From contig CM041465.1 in assembly GCA_023213395.1 (NCBI GenBank), forward strand, positions 145,521,741 to 145,585,740: a DNA stretch of 64,000 bases, written 5' to 3'. Each line of letters opens with the position of its first letter. Position 1 is the first letter of the stretch. The notes under the pieces are model-generated. The model was not told the origin of the DNA. It ran no database searches and was given only the letters and a program-made list of their open reading frames with translations. This DNA comes from Cycas panzhihuaensis. Lineage: Eukaryota; Cycadophyta. Position numbers and translations under genes: made by a program. Of this stretch, positions 1 to 11,187 are shown one piece after another.

Positions 1-1617
1 AATGTCTTATCTTTGGCTCATGCATGTATCTAGATATTAGGCTCACAGCATATGAAATGTCAGGTCTAGTTGTTGTGAGGTAGATAAGAGTTCCGACAAG
101 TTCCCTGTACAAGGTTGCATCAAAGCATAGATCTTCTTTATTTGGAGTTAAATTACAATTTACTTCCATTGGAGTAGAGCAAGGATTGCAATCTTCCATT
201 CTAACTTAGTTAATAGATCCTTGATGTATCTGCTTTGACATAACATAACTGAGTTGTCCTGTTGTTGAATCTGAATTCCTAAGTAGAAGCTTAGGACTCT
301 GAGATCTGTCATTTCAAATTTGCTTCCCAGTTGGTCCTTTATCTCTGCTATGACAGCATCATCATTACCTGTGATAAGCATGTCATCAACATAAACTGTT
401 ATAATAGTTATTGCCCCATTCTTGCTTTTCTTGTATAGACTTAAGTCAGAACTGCTTCTTTAGAAGCCAATTTTATAGAGGTAACTATATAATTTGGCGT
501 ACCAAGCACACGGGGCTTGTTTCAATCCATATAGAGCCTTTTTTAACTTGCAGACCAGATGTTCTTGTCCTGCTTTAACATAACCTTCAAGCTGGGACAT
601 ATAGACTTCTTCTTCAATCTCTCCATTTAAGAAAGCACTCTTGACGTTCAGTTGATATATTTTCCAATTTTTACATGCTACTATAGCTATAATTGTTCTG
701 ACGGTATTCAACTTGGCCAGTGGAGAAAAAGTTTCTTCGTAGTCTATGCCTGTTGTCTGTGTGTATCCTTTTGCAACTAGCCTAGCTTTGTGTTTATCTA
801 TTTTTCCATCTGGTCCTCGTTTAATTTTATAAACCCATTTGCAGCCTACAACTGACTTGTTAGAGGGCAGCTCAACTAGCTCCCAGGTCTGATTTTTGAT
901 GATGGAGTCCACTTCAGTATCCATGGCGTTTCTCCATTCAACATGCCTTTCGGCTTCTGTGAAGGACTGTGGTTCAACATTGCTGATTAGGGCCTTAGGT
1001 CTTTGGCTCCTTGTTCTGTAAGGCAAAATATCTCCTTTGTTTCCTTCTATGGTCTTGAGATACCATTTTGGTAATCTCTTCAGATTTTCACCTTCAATTT
1101 CTGTGGTACTTTCTGCAATTTCTAAAGTTGAATCTGTGCTTGAGTCGTGTATAGTTTCTTCTGCGGTTTCTTCAGTGATAACATTGGGTTCTTCTTCCTC
1201 TACATGACTACATGGAGGATTTTGAGGTACTATTTCAAGTATCTGAGTACCACTGGAATTTTCTTCTTTGTCCTCCTCATTGAAGACTACATCTCGACTT
1301 ATATAGACCTTGTTGGTTATAGGATCAATGCACTTATATGCTTTTGAATTTGTGTTGTATCCCACCATGATGCATTCAATGCTCTTTGAGTCCAGTTTCA
1401 TCCTTTTTTTGTCTCGAATATGGGCGAATGTTTGGCTGCCAAAAACCTTTAAGTGACTTATGTCTGGCTTCCTTCCCGTCCAGGCTTCCTCTGGAGTAGA
1501 TTGGTTTACTGCTTTAGTTGGAGTCCTGTTTAATAGATAACAAGATGTGCTAACAGCTTCAGCCCAATAGGTATTGGAGACATTTTTTGTATGTATCATA
1601 CTACGAGCCATTTCCAT
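1..1617 (-). pseudogene. A1 integrase C-terminus, reverse transcriptase and start of RNase H
   Basis: Same frame as the upstream parts. Residues 1-180 are the integrase C-terminal part (SHLKVFGSQTF, DVVFNEE) with an acidic linker. Reverse transcriptase begins near WRNAMDTEVDSI and carries [29 protein letters not shown] and [11 protein letters not shown] at 460-462 stops it where A2 has a coding residue (C to T likely). The frame continues with the YVDD catalytic box near 385-400. A 1-nt deletion near 210 shifts the frame at the start of the RNase H connection. The rest is outside the window. Confidence 0.85.
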
Positions 1618-2508
1618 AATGACTCAAGTTTTTCATTCTGCAACTTCATTGGATTGAGGCGTGTATGGAGTTGTAAATTGTCTTCATATTCCTCTGTTCT
1701 TGCAATATTCCAGAAATTCTTTGGAGATGTATTCACCTCCTCTATTTGATCTTATGCACTTAATTTTGGCATTGCTTTCTAGCTCGGCTTCTGCTTTGAA
1801 CTCTTTGAATGCGTCAAGTGCCTCGGATTTTGTATGCAAAAAATAGATCCAGATTTTTCTAGTGAAATCATCTATAAACGTGAGGAAGTATCTTTTCTTA
1901 TTGATTGAGTGTGGAGTGATGGGACCACAGAGATCAGTGTGTATTAACTCCAATTTTTCTTTGGCTCGCCATTTGCTTTCTTGAAAGGGAAATCTATGAT
2001 GTTTGTCGAACTGACAACTTTTGCATACAAAATTATTTGATGTGATATGAGGTAATCCAATCACAAGATTTTTTCTTTTCATACTTTTTAGCTTGTCTAT
2101 GGGAAGATGTCCATACTTGAAATGCCACATTTTATCATTATTGCTTATAGCAGTACATGCTTTTACATCAGGGAGAGTGGGGTGTGATAGCAGCCTGTAC
2201 AGGTCGTTGCATTCAACCCCTTTTGCAATTACACTCCCATTGTTTTTCATGTCATAAATGCAACAGAAACCTTTTTCATCAAAAAGAGTACGCAACCCCT
2301 TTTTCTTCAGTTGAGAGACAAAGAGAAGGTTCATTTTAAGATCAGGCACAAAGAGGACATCACCTATTTTTTCGACCTTGTCTTTGATCTTGACTGCAAT
2401 TGTTCCAACTCCTTTGATTTTGAGAGAGTATTTGTCTCCAAGTTCTACTGATTTGTTTGCAGTGTAAAGCCGTAAATCTTCGAACCATTCCTCTCTACTG
2501 GTCATGTG
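1618..2508 (-). pseudogene. A1 protease end and integrase core
   Basis: Continues the gag frame after the TGA. It holds the rest of protease, then the integrase zinc domain (WHFKYGH ... CKSC), the first catalytic Asp (HTDLCGP) and the second catalytic region. There the expected RSDxGGE reads RSNRGGE, so the second catalytic Asp is Asn (G to A). TGA codons at 1684-1686 and two more before 1618 break the frame. The last two sit where relatives read ERKNRT, consistent with CGA to TGA. It should have made protease and integrase as parts of a Gag-Pol polyprotein; it cannot now. Confidence 0.85.
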
Positions 2509-3528
2509 TCATGAAGCTCCAGAATCGATGTACCAAACTTCTTTATCTTGCAGATTTGTTATTAGAACAACAACAAAGGTTATTGCTTCTTCTTCATCTT
2601 GGTCATCATTGTCAGTCTGTTCTTTGTTGTAATTTCCCATTGGTTTCTTCCCTCTCTGAGTATCTACTTTCTTGCATTGAAATGGGTAGTACCCAAATTG
2701 ACCACAATGATAACATCTATCTAAGGCTTTACAAGAGCCGGCAAAGTGACCCGTCTTACCACAACTGTAACATATCCTGGAGATGATCTTTCTACCTCTT
2801 GCCCTTGAATCTTGCCATTGTCCTTGTGATGTGCCATAGTTCTCAGGAGTTCTTCCTCGTCCCCTGCTTCGACCTCTGGATCCCAGATTTAACCTAGATG
2901 CAAAGGCGTCCTCTAGATCTGCAACATCTTCATACCTTTTATTTCTTTGTTCTTGTTGCAGGAGTAGTCCTGTTAGAGTATCCAAAGACATAGTTGCCAA
3001 TTGATTGGCATTGGTAATGGTATTGATAGTGACATCAAACGAGCTGGGTAACTTACTGATTATAAGTTCTACCAACTCTTGTTCAGTAAGAGGGTCACCA
3101 GCACTAGTAAGATTGTTTCTTAAAGAGATTATTTTGTGTAGAAACTTAGTGATAGTTTCATGCCGCTTCATTTGAAGCTTGAACAACTCACCCTTTAGCG
3201 CTATTATTTTGGCTCTATTTTTTTTACCATACATATTCTCTAGATATTGCCATATACTAGCAGTGGAATACAAATTTTCAATATAAATGAGGAGTGGGTC
3301 GAAAATTGACAATTTTAAAATGATGACCCCTGCACTATCTCTTTCTTCCCAATTTGCTTGAGCAGTCCCCGCATCTTTAGGTTTTGGTTCATTTCCAGTG
3401 GCAATCTGCCATGCATTTTTGGCTCTAAGTAGAGTCTCTATTTTAATCCTCCAGATGTGATAGTTGCTATCAGTGAGTTTGTCATTATCGGACAAGGCAA
3501 GCACTGAGGAAGCCATGATGCAACTCAA
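2509..3528 (-). pseudogene. A1 gag (nucleocapsid) up to the protease active site
   Basis: The 339-residue reading frame starts with a Met-Ser-Cys-Ile-Met-Ala-Ser-Ser stretch; the second Met aligns with the start of A2 gag, so Met6 may be the real start. It has the copia gag core (DSNYHIW near residue 21), a basic Arg/Gly-rich segment (about 215-245) and two zinc knuckles (about 258-290). The first is a regular CX2CX4HX4C. In the second the His is Tyr (CYHCGQFGYY...C), so it is probably defective. The frame runs into protease and reaches DSGAS, where a TGA at 2509-2511 stops it. The aligned residue in A2 is Arg, so this is probably CGA to TGA. Confidence 0.85.
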
Positions 3529-4211
3529 AACTGAATTTCTGAAACCCTAGACCATACTTTTGTACGGATTTCCGTACAGTACGGAAAGTGTACGGACAGG
3601 TGCAAATGATACCTCAAAAGAGAGCTAAGACAGAGGTGAGTCCAGATCTGTGGTTGGTTTCTAGAATAGATCTCAGATCGGAGAGAAAAGGGACCTCGAA
3701 GGGTACGGTCGACGACTAGGTTTTAGAGGAAAAACACTTGAAAACTAGCAAAAACAATCATAAATCCAGATGAAAATGCTCTGAAAGGAAACGTAATGCA
3801 GTAACAACTAATTCTTGAAGAAGATCTGACCAAGAAATGTGAAAAAATGAGAGAAATCTCACTTCGAAAGGGTAAACCCGCACAGACCTGAAAACGGGCA
3901 AACTGACCTTGAAAACACCTTCGAATGGACTCACTCCAGAAGAGAAATATGCTCAGGACGTCCAGATCTATAATCTGGCCAAGTTTGGTCTTGATCCGAG
4001 AACTTTGAAATTTTTGACCGTACAGTTGTACGGATCCATACTGGGGCCTGGAGTGACTTCAGACCAACCCTCTGTAATCTCCTTTTGCTCTTGCCTTGAC
4101 TTTGAATCTTTGTCTAAACGCCTCCTTGTGTACTTCTTCAATATGTTCTTCAATCTGGCATACAGATGCCAAGGTCTGTCTAATGTAATAGAATGGCCTA
4201 CTCTGATACCA
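3529..4211 (-). other. A1 5' leader with primer binding site
   Basis: Non-coding leader between gag and LTR. The primer site is the complement of 4200-4211 (TGGTATCAGAGT on the minus strand), which matches the 3' end of plant initiator Met-tRNA and abuts the LTR directly. No other reading frame here looks coding. Confidence 0.8.
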
Positions 4212-4410
4212 TGTTGAATGGCAACATCAAAGATCGATGGAAGATGCCTTTGTTATTGATTTACAATGTATATGTACAACAAGAGCAACAACTACCTAAT
4301 AACTATCTAATCTGTAGATGACACTTGTCCACCATTAATATCATTACATTAGGATGGACTTATGTCTTAACATGATTATGTCCTAAGATAAAACATTATA
4401 TTCTAATACA
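4212..4410 (-). repeat. A1 5' LTR, 199 bp
   Basis: On the minus strand it starts TGTATTAGAATATAATG and ends CATTCAACA, next to the primer site. The start resembles A3 (TGTTAGAATATAATG). It replaces the expected gag sequence of B1 from 4411 on. The partner LTR is not in the window, so identity and target duplication cannot be measured. Confidence 0.8.
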
Positions 4411-5208
4411 ACTTGCTTCTTTTGACATTTAGGAACTATACAGCCAACTTTGCCACAATAATGACAGATTACATTAGCTTTTGAAAAGCCAATATTCATG
4501 TTCCTAAACTGTTTGGTGAGTGAAAGTTTGGGACCTTCTTTGGCCTTTAACTTGGTTGTAAATGCTCTTGACGTAGATGGCTCCTCATCTTCCCTTACGT
4601 AGATCTGCTCTTCCTGAAGAAGTAAACTTTCAAGTTGATTAAAAGTTATTGTTGCAAGTAAGTCATCACGAATAATGGATGAAATGAATCCATTATAAGC
4701 TTTGGGCAATGCATGCACAGTTGCTATCACAAACTCATCCCTAGAAGTTGGTTTGTCTAAGGTATTCAATTCATTACAAATCTCTTTGATTAAGGAAAAG
4801 AATGCCGACATTGGCCTTACAAATTTCAAAGAATAAAGTTTGGCTTTAACCATCATTATGCGAGCTTCATCTTGCCTTTCATACAATGAGGACAATGTGT
4901 CCCAAGCTTCCTTAGAAGTTTTAGCACATAATATTTTGATCAAAATTCACATCAATGATCATATGCAAAAAAGTCAAGGCAATTTCATCCTTGGATTCCC
5001 AAGTAGCAACAAGAACTAGATTTGGATGGATAACAACATTTTCTTCAATCTCACTTTGCAAAGGTACAGGTTTGGGGATCTTTCTAGAAACATATCCCCA
5101 AAACTCATTCATGATCAAGAGATTTTGTGTTTGTCATTTCCATTCTTAACAATAATCTTGTCCAGTCAATTTAGGGGTACATGCATTGAGCATGTTTATA
5201 GCAGCCAT
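4411..5208 (-). pseudogene. B1 gag, truncated after the zinc knuckle by A1
   Basis: Starts at ATG 5206-5208 (MAAINMLNAC), as in B2 and B3. The N-terminal gag domain (MNEFWGYVS ... KDEIALTFLHMI) runs to about 4925, then a frameshift near DQNI moves to another frame that continues KTSKEAWDTLSSLYERQDEARI to the zinc knuckle. The knuckle reads CHYCGKVGCIVPKC: the His is Cys, and the usual GHIA is lost. Coding sequence ends at KKQ, exactly where the A1 LTR begins. An early stop after LTGQDY also breaks it. Confidence 0.85.
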
Positions 5209-7268
5209 GTTTAAGTTGTAGAACTCTTGAAGCTAGCAGATAAACTTGGAAACTCTAAGCTTTTGTTGCTTAAGTTTCACATTCTAACAAGCCAACAGTC
5301 CTGATCTTACTAGAAGATCCAACAACTAAAGAGAATGATAAGGGATGGAGGACTAGGCTATGGAGTTGGTCCAACCCTGATCTATAAAGGAGATCCAACG
5401 GTTGACCAAGTCAAATTTAGAACAAGGTAGGTAGGGTTGATCTGCATGGATGTACCATGCTTTCCCTGGGATTCATAACCCCAATAACACCCTTTTCAAA
5501 CCTCCTTTTCCTCAAGAAACCTCAATTGTTGTGCATTGATTGTACGGTCGGTTGGTCCCCTAGGGAATGCACTAAGCTTAAGGTTATTTTAGAGGCAAGG
5601 ATTTAACCTTTATCGAACCACTCCCACCAGATTTTGAAGTCACTTTTTATAAATGTTCAAGTTGACTTTAAGTAAATTTTGCTTGGTAAATGTACTTTGA
5701 AAATGCTTAATAAAATAGCTTACAAAATGGGCTTCAAATAAAAGCAATGAAGTACATCAAAATAACACAATTAGTGTGTTTACAAAGGCACTTTAAAAAT
5801 GAAAAAGTGCTTACAAAACTAAGTAAAAAATAAGTTCTTTTTCTTAATGTGATGTAGCAAGTGGGTTCGTTTTTTGATGAAAAGTAATCAACCTGATGAT
5901 GAAAAGAATCACTTGCAAAAGTAGACAACTGCAACCAAGTGTTAGGACTTTAAATAGTCCTAACCAGCCAAAAAAAGATGAGTGATTTTTATTAAAAAAG
6001 TGAATTTTTTAGCCCTTTTTTTACTAGGGCACTAGGTCATCACCGCGCAAGGAACTTTAGGAAATCACTTAAGTGAAATTTTTCACTTTTACAATGATGA
6101 TGATGCCTAAAATCACTTAAAGTCAATAAAATAACACTAGTATGTGTTAAATGACTCAATATATTTTTGAAAAGGTTGAAATTTAAAAAAAAAAGTGATT
6201 AAAACATTAAAATCACTTGAAAATATAAAACTTTATAATTTAAAAGTTTATTAGAAAGAGAATATTCTTAATTTTATAAAGTAAAGCTTGATTTATAAAG
6301 TTTTCAAATTAAATTTTTCAAAAAATTCGAATTTTTTACAGTCGCGCATCTCCATGATCACTCGATTTGACCGTACGACTTTTGTGATGCTCAAATCGAG
6401 ACAAAATCAAAGACGAGGCTTCGAATTCCCTCTACAATGATGTTGCTCAAATTTCACATGATTTTGTTCACTATGGGGTGAGAACGGAGTAATCAAACAA
6501 AATTTTAGGCTCACGGCCATGGAACGGAAATCACACAGCCATGGACTGTTGAGGGATGTACGGTCACTCAGATTTCTTTGTGGGACCCACACAGGGTCCA
6601 ATAACCCTCCAAATGCAATAACTGCACCAGATCAATGCTTCAGGATGACTCACTGAGTTTCCCACTTGGGTTTGAGGGGCTTTACGAGTCTGAAATTACT
6701 CAAGATGCTTCAATGGGCCTCAAATCAGGAGTGCTAATTACCTAGAGGATTGAAACAACTGCAGAACTGGTCAGATCTGACCAACACCTTGTTTTGCAAG
6801 AGAAATGAGCTAAAAAAATGAGCTTTTAAGTAAAAAATCACCAAAAATAGTGATAAATCCATCCAGAACTTGTAAAATAATTGTTGCAAATTAGTTATAG
6901 GCCCCAAATAATAATTATAAGACTGATTTACAGTCAAAAACTAGTCAAATCTCTTAGATCTGCCCCTTTTTCCTGTAGAAATTTTTTTTTTTTTAACCAA
7001 AAAAAAAAAAAAATCATTGTTTTTTGGTAACAGTGTGTTGCGCCCTGCAAATATGTCTGAAAATTTTTTCAGACCTTAAAACAAGTAAGTTGCAGCTTGC
7101 AAATAGCTTCAAAATGCTTGGATCCATTGAAACATAAATTAAACAAACCTTGGATCACCTTTGGAGAATGAAGGCCCTCACCAAGGGTTTGTAAACCCTA
7201 ACTAGATCACATAAAAAACAAAGAAATCAAAGCAGAAAATGACTCATTTCTGTTGCTTTGATACCAAA
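5209..7268 (-). other. B1 long 5' leader
   Basis: About 2.06 kb of non-coding DNA between primer site and gag, comparable with 1.85 kb in B2 and 2.15 kb in B3. It is A/T-rich with poly-A/T runs (6978-7020). Short reading frames on either strand show no known domain. The primer site at 7255-7266 reads TGGTATCAAAGC on the minus strand and is 2 nt from the LTR. Confidence 0.75.
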
Positions 7269-7813
7269 TGTTAGAAATGACTTAAAGCTTACAATAACTA
7301 AGATCAAGAAAGGAGTACTAATCTTGCTCTAGAGTGAAGATGATTAACATCAATATTGAAAGTTATTCAAATAAGCAAGAATGAACTAAAACATGAAAGA
7401 GCATGAGCAAGACAATACCAAGATATGGAGGAAATGGAATTGGTCCAATCTCCGAATGAATAATAGTTTGATTAGCAAACAGGTAGCATAACAATATGAC
7501 TCACACTCTCTATGATATACATGAGAAATGGTCTCAATATATAGAGTTACAGAAGAGACCTAAGGTGTTGGATGTTTGACACGTGTCAAACATCCAAGCT
7601 ACATCCTTTACATGTAGGACATATGTCCTTTTGGGCTCTCAAGTGAGCAAAAGTGCATAAGGGTCATTTTGACCCTGAAGTCACAATGTCATGTCACTAA
7701 GAAAAAATATGGGTGTGTACTTTATCACTTAAGTGATAAGTCACTCCATAAAGTACAACTAATACATGAATAATAAAGTACACAAGCTTAATATGTAAAC
7801 ATAAGGTTTAACA
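7269..7813 (-). repeat. B1 5' LTR, 545 bp
   Basis: Minus-strand TGTTAAACC... to ...TTCTAACA, flanked on the left by the primer site. It has the two family-B palindromes (7722-7739 and 7568-7597) and a TATA-like CTATATA near 7535-7545 read on the minus strand. The base pairs outside it (7814-7818, TGGTA) should be one copy of the target duplication; the other is off the window. Confidence 0.85.
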
Positions 7814-8295
7814 TGGTATTCAGGTTTTTCATGGTCTTGACATTAAACATTAAGGGGAGGTGTTGGAAGATAATGTTTAATGTGTAAATGTTAAATGTAC
7901 TCAAGTGTAAATTATATCTTAGAGTCATTAATGTGATAGTCCTAAGTACTATGAAAAGGTCTACAGGTCCACATATTATAATTTTGTTAAGTGAGTAGTT
8001 GATAGGTCATTGGTCAGTTAGTAGGTGAAAAGTCATTGGGTATGTCAAAGGTCATTTGTCCCACATGTAACTCAGCTCATCTCATATGTTCCCACCTATG
8101 ATGTATAAATAGGTGAGTGAGGTAGAGTAGTATCATGAAATCATCATGGAGTCTCTTGTTGAGTTTGTATTGTGGTAGTATCATACCTTTGATATGAGTT
8201 AATACAATTCTCATTGTGCTCATTGATCTTGTTCCAATTGTTGTTGATGTTGAATGATCTCCATGTAAAGTTTAACATAAACCAGGATTTCAACA
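7814..8295 (+). repeat. Y: polypurine tract and 3' LTR of a plus-strand element
   Basis: A purine run (CATTAAGGGGAGG, ending at 7860) is followed by TGTTGGAAGATAATG at 7861 and a terminal ...ATTTCAACA at 8295, a 435-bp LTR with a TATA-like TATAAATA near 8103. The interior of Y should lie upstream, beyond B1 and A1, outside the window. Only about 47 bp of it is seen here. The polypurine form and LTR start fit copia; no coding part is visible to confirm that. Confidence 0.65.
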
Positions 8296-8766
8296 GTCTA
8301 GACGACACTGCAATCTGACAAAAATGTCTAGCTACCCCTTTTTAAAAACATAACAAAAATGATATAACTTTCTCTTCACTAACCCAAGTTCAGTGATTTC
8401 TTCTCTTGAGTGGAGAGGACTTCCAATGGTGTTGGTTTGAAGTGATTTGGAGCTTTGTAGCTCCTGTATTGGCCCCTGCAAGTTGGATAAAAAAATCTAA
8501 ATTTAAGAGCAATACCAGTACCCTCCACTAAAATAACAGTAACTTTTGAATTAGATCTCCAAATTGAAATTTTATTTTTTCTGAGTAATCTATGCTTCAA
8601 GCCACATCAATTCAAGAAAAAATTGAGGTCATTTGGATATTTCTATAATAGTTATGGCCCTTTTTATGTGGGTCACAATTAGAGTTTTTGGGGATTGCAA
8701 CAATACCTATTACTAAAATGTTGATAACTTTTTATTCCAATATCTGATGGATCTAAAACCACTTCC
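8296..8766 (-). other. Z1 leader segment between Y and B2
   Basis: About 470 bp with no coding signal, ending with CTTCC (8762-8766), the left target duplication of B2. It continues in the same element after B2 at 15888. It is best read as the 5' leader of minus-strand element Z1, whose LTR is at 16184-16718. Confidence 0.5.
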
Positions 8767-9336
8767 TGTTAAACCTTATGTTTATCTTATATTTACATGT
8801 TAAGCTTTATGTACTTTATGTTAATGTATTATGTGCACTTTAATGTACTATGTGCACTTTTGTACTTTAGGGGTGACTTTATCACTTAAGTGATAAAGTA
8901 CACACCCACTTTATGTCTAGTGACATAACGTTGTCAATTGAGGGTTAAATGACCCCCTTGCACTTTTGCTCACAAGAGCTCCTAAAGTACACTTGTCCTT
9001 CATGCAAGCATGCATTGCATGATTGACACTTGTCAATCATGCAATAGCCTTTGGCCTCTCATCTTCCTCTATTTAATGAGGCCTCTCTTCATTGTTTCTC
9101 ATCAAGAGTTGGAGCTATTTTGTTATTCTGTCAGTTTGCTAATCAAGCTAAGTATTCTTTGGTGGTTGGACCAATTCCAACACCACACTTTTGGTATCAT
9201 TGTCTTGCTCTTCTTTCTCTCTTTGTGTTTTATATTGTTTATGCTTAATGCATGTTATGCTTTTATGCTTTTCAGAACTAGAGTAAGTCTAGACTTTAGA
9301 TCCTGGACTTGTGAGGCCATTTGGCCTATTCTAACA
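8767..9336 (+). repeat. B2 5' LTR, 570 bp
   Basis: TGTTAAACC... to ...TTCTAACA. Contains the two family palindromes (8876-8899, 9014-9045), a TATA-like TATTTAA at 9070-9076 about 260 bp before the end, and is followed by TTGGTATCAAAGC, a tRNA-Met-type primer site with A for G. Confidence 0.95.
8876..9045. promoter_or_regulatory. B2 5' LTR: two palindromes upstream of the TATA-like box
   Basis: 8876-8899 is a perfect 24-nt palindrome centred on CTTAAG with half-site ACTTTATCACTT. 9014-9045 is an inverted repeat with 15-nt perfect arms (ATTGCATGATTGACA and its complement) around CT. Both recur in every family-B LTR of the window (15427-15450 and 15565-15596; 46544-46567 and 46682-46713; 53420-53443 and 53555-53586; shorter or changed forms in B1 and the solo LTR). 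Their place before the TATA-like box suggests a transcription-control role; that is inference. Confidence 0.7.
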
Positions 9337-11187
9337 TTTGGTATCAAAGCGAGGCTTGGTGGTGCTGATCAAATGCTGTGCCTGCTGCTTCATTTTTTAT
9401 CTTCACATTACCTTTATCATTCTCTGGTCATCTGCAAGCTTAAGCTTACTGCCTGGCTGGTATTCATCAACCGTCTGATCTTACTGCCTGTGTCTCTACA
9501 CCTGTCTCTGGTCTTACTGTCTGGTGTTGCCTCCACGGTTGCCGCACGAAGCTGAAGCCTACACATGGAGGAACCTGCACACGGGAGCCTGCACACGTCT
9601 CTGCACGGAGCATCCACGAAGAGCCGCATGTCGTGAACCCTGCACGGGGCCCGCACGGAGTGGAACCTGCGCACGGAAGACTAGACGAGAGTTGCACGAA
9701 GCTGAAGCCCTGCACATGGGCCTACACACGAGCCGCCACGGGAGCAGTCACGGGAGCCTCACGGAGTGGAGCCGCCACGAGAGCAGCCGCCGTCTAACGG
9801 AAGGTTCCAATCAGCCTCCATGGAGTTTGGAGACCCCTAACGGGAATTTCCATGCAAGCCGTCGGACAGCCGCCAAATTGAAAAAATCAAATTCAATTTT
9901 AGCCTAAATCAAGACTTTGATATATGCACTTTAGCATATTATTGAGAATATGCTCATTTTGATATAAGTTTTTTTTTTTAAGTTTCTTTTAAAGGAAATT
10001 TTTTAAAAGAAATTTTTCATCAAGTGGAGTCCACTGCTTTAAGAAGATTTTAAGCTATTCAGCTTTTAATCTTTACTTAAATTTTTTTTAATCTTAAAGA
10101 GATTTTTAAGATGTTGGCAACTTAAATGCTTTGAGAAGATTTTTAGTGAGATTCATTCTCCTTTATAAAGCATTTTTCTGGTGGCACATAAGAGTATTTT
10201 TTGTACTTTTTAAGGATTAAAATCTTCTTGGTGGATAGAGGATTCATTAAATGACTTATGCCAAGTCATTCTCCTATCTTTGAACATTAAAATTACATGA
10301 TCTAAGTACTTGTAAAGGCTCCCTGCGCGGTGTCCTATTGATGCAAAGTTACAAAAAAGGTTGATTTCAGCCTTCATTTCCTTTTTTTAAGCTCTTTTAA
10401 CACTCATTTAAATGCTATAAAAACATTAAGAGCTTAATCGAAGTGATTATTAAGCATTTTCATATTGAAAATGTGACATTCATCACCATTTGAGATAGTT
10501 TTTAGGCACCTTGCATGGTGTCCCATAGCCTTCAAAATCTCAAAAAAGGAGGCTGAAATACTTGTACCTAATAAAATCACTCTTTTGGATTGTTGGGACT
10601 ATTTTAAAGTCTCAACAACTTGGTGCTTGGCATTCGCTTGGTGTTTGGAGTACACTTTGTACTCATTTGGCAAGTGGTTCTCTCTCTACATCAGTTTTGG
10701 AGCATTAAAACAAACCCGCTTTTGCACTCATCATCAAGCTTTGCTTCATTTTTCACCAAGTACTAAACTCTCAAAGTACTTACATTTTGTACTCAAGCAT
10801 TTCAACATTTTACTTGGATTTCAAAAAGCACTTAAAACACTTAATCAAGTGCTCATTTAATGTACTAAATTTGCTTCTTAAGAAGCCTTTCATTGTAAGT
10901 TTAAGTACATCATCCAAGTAAATGTATCTTAAAAATTCACTTTAAAACTTTCTAAAAGTGAATTTAAAATCTGGTTGGAGAGGCTCGAAAAAGGTTTAAA
11001 CCTTGCCTCTGCTACATTTAACTTGGACCAACTCAATAGCCGAAGTCCTCCACCCCTCATCACTCCATCCAGTCGTTGGATCTTCTTGTAAAATCAGAAC
11101 TGGTGGTTTCGTTAGAAGGTGGAACTTAAGCGACAAAGCTTTGAAGTTACCAGGTTATTTGCTAGCTTTTAAGCGTACAAGTGAAAC
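9337..11187 (+). other. B2 5' leader with GC-rich variable segment
   Basis: 1.85 kb untranslated leader. 9536-9840 is GC-rich and made of irregular CACGGAG / CACGGGAGCC repeats, unlike the A/T-rich rest. Downstream comes a conserved A/T-rich part with blocks shared with B3 (for example GGCACCTTGCATGGTG at about 10505). No conserved protein is apparent; open frames in the GC-rich part are low-complexity. Confidence 0.75.

Larger units (their letters stand above)
1..4410 (-). mobile_element. A1: Ty1/copia retrotransposon, 3' part cut by the window edge
   Basis: Order on the minus strand is LTR, primer site, gag, protease, integrase, reverse transcriptase, which is the copia order. The right end is the 5' LTR (4212-4410); RNase H and the 3' LTR lie beyond position 1. 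gag and pol share one reading frame from 3528 down to about 200, broken only by nonsense codons and one late 1-nt deletion. The element interrupts the gag of B1 directly after its zinc knuckle, at 4411, so it is the younger insertion. Same family as A2 and A3 by gag sequence and LTR start. Confidence 0.9.
4411..7813 (-). mobile_element. B1: family-B copia element, 5' part, disrupted by A1
   Basis: Minus-strand 5' LTR (7269-7813), primer site (7255-7266), a 2-kb leader and the first part of gag are present. Everything downstream is displaced beyond A1 and off the window. The leader matches that of B3 (48730-49130) in the same order, including the stretch with the AAGCTTAGTGCATTCCC block. B1 itself lies in element Y, just upstream of its polypurine tract. 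Confidence 0.85.

Noticed and set aside
9524-9907. Overlapping 127- and 82-85-residue frames in the GC-rich leader of B2
   Set aside because: Open on both strands because of CACGGAG-type repeats; residues are low-complexity and not conserved in B3.
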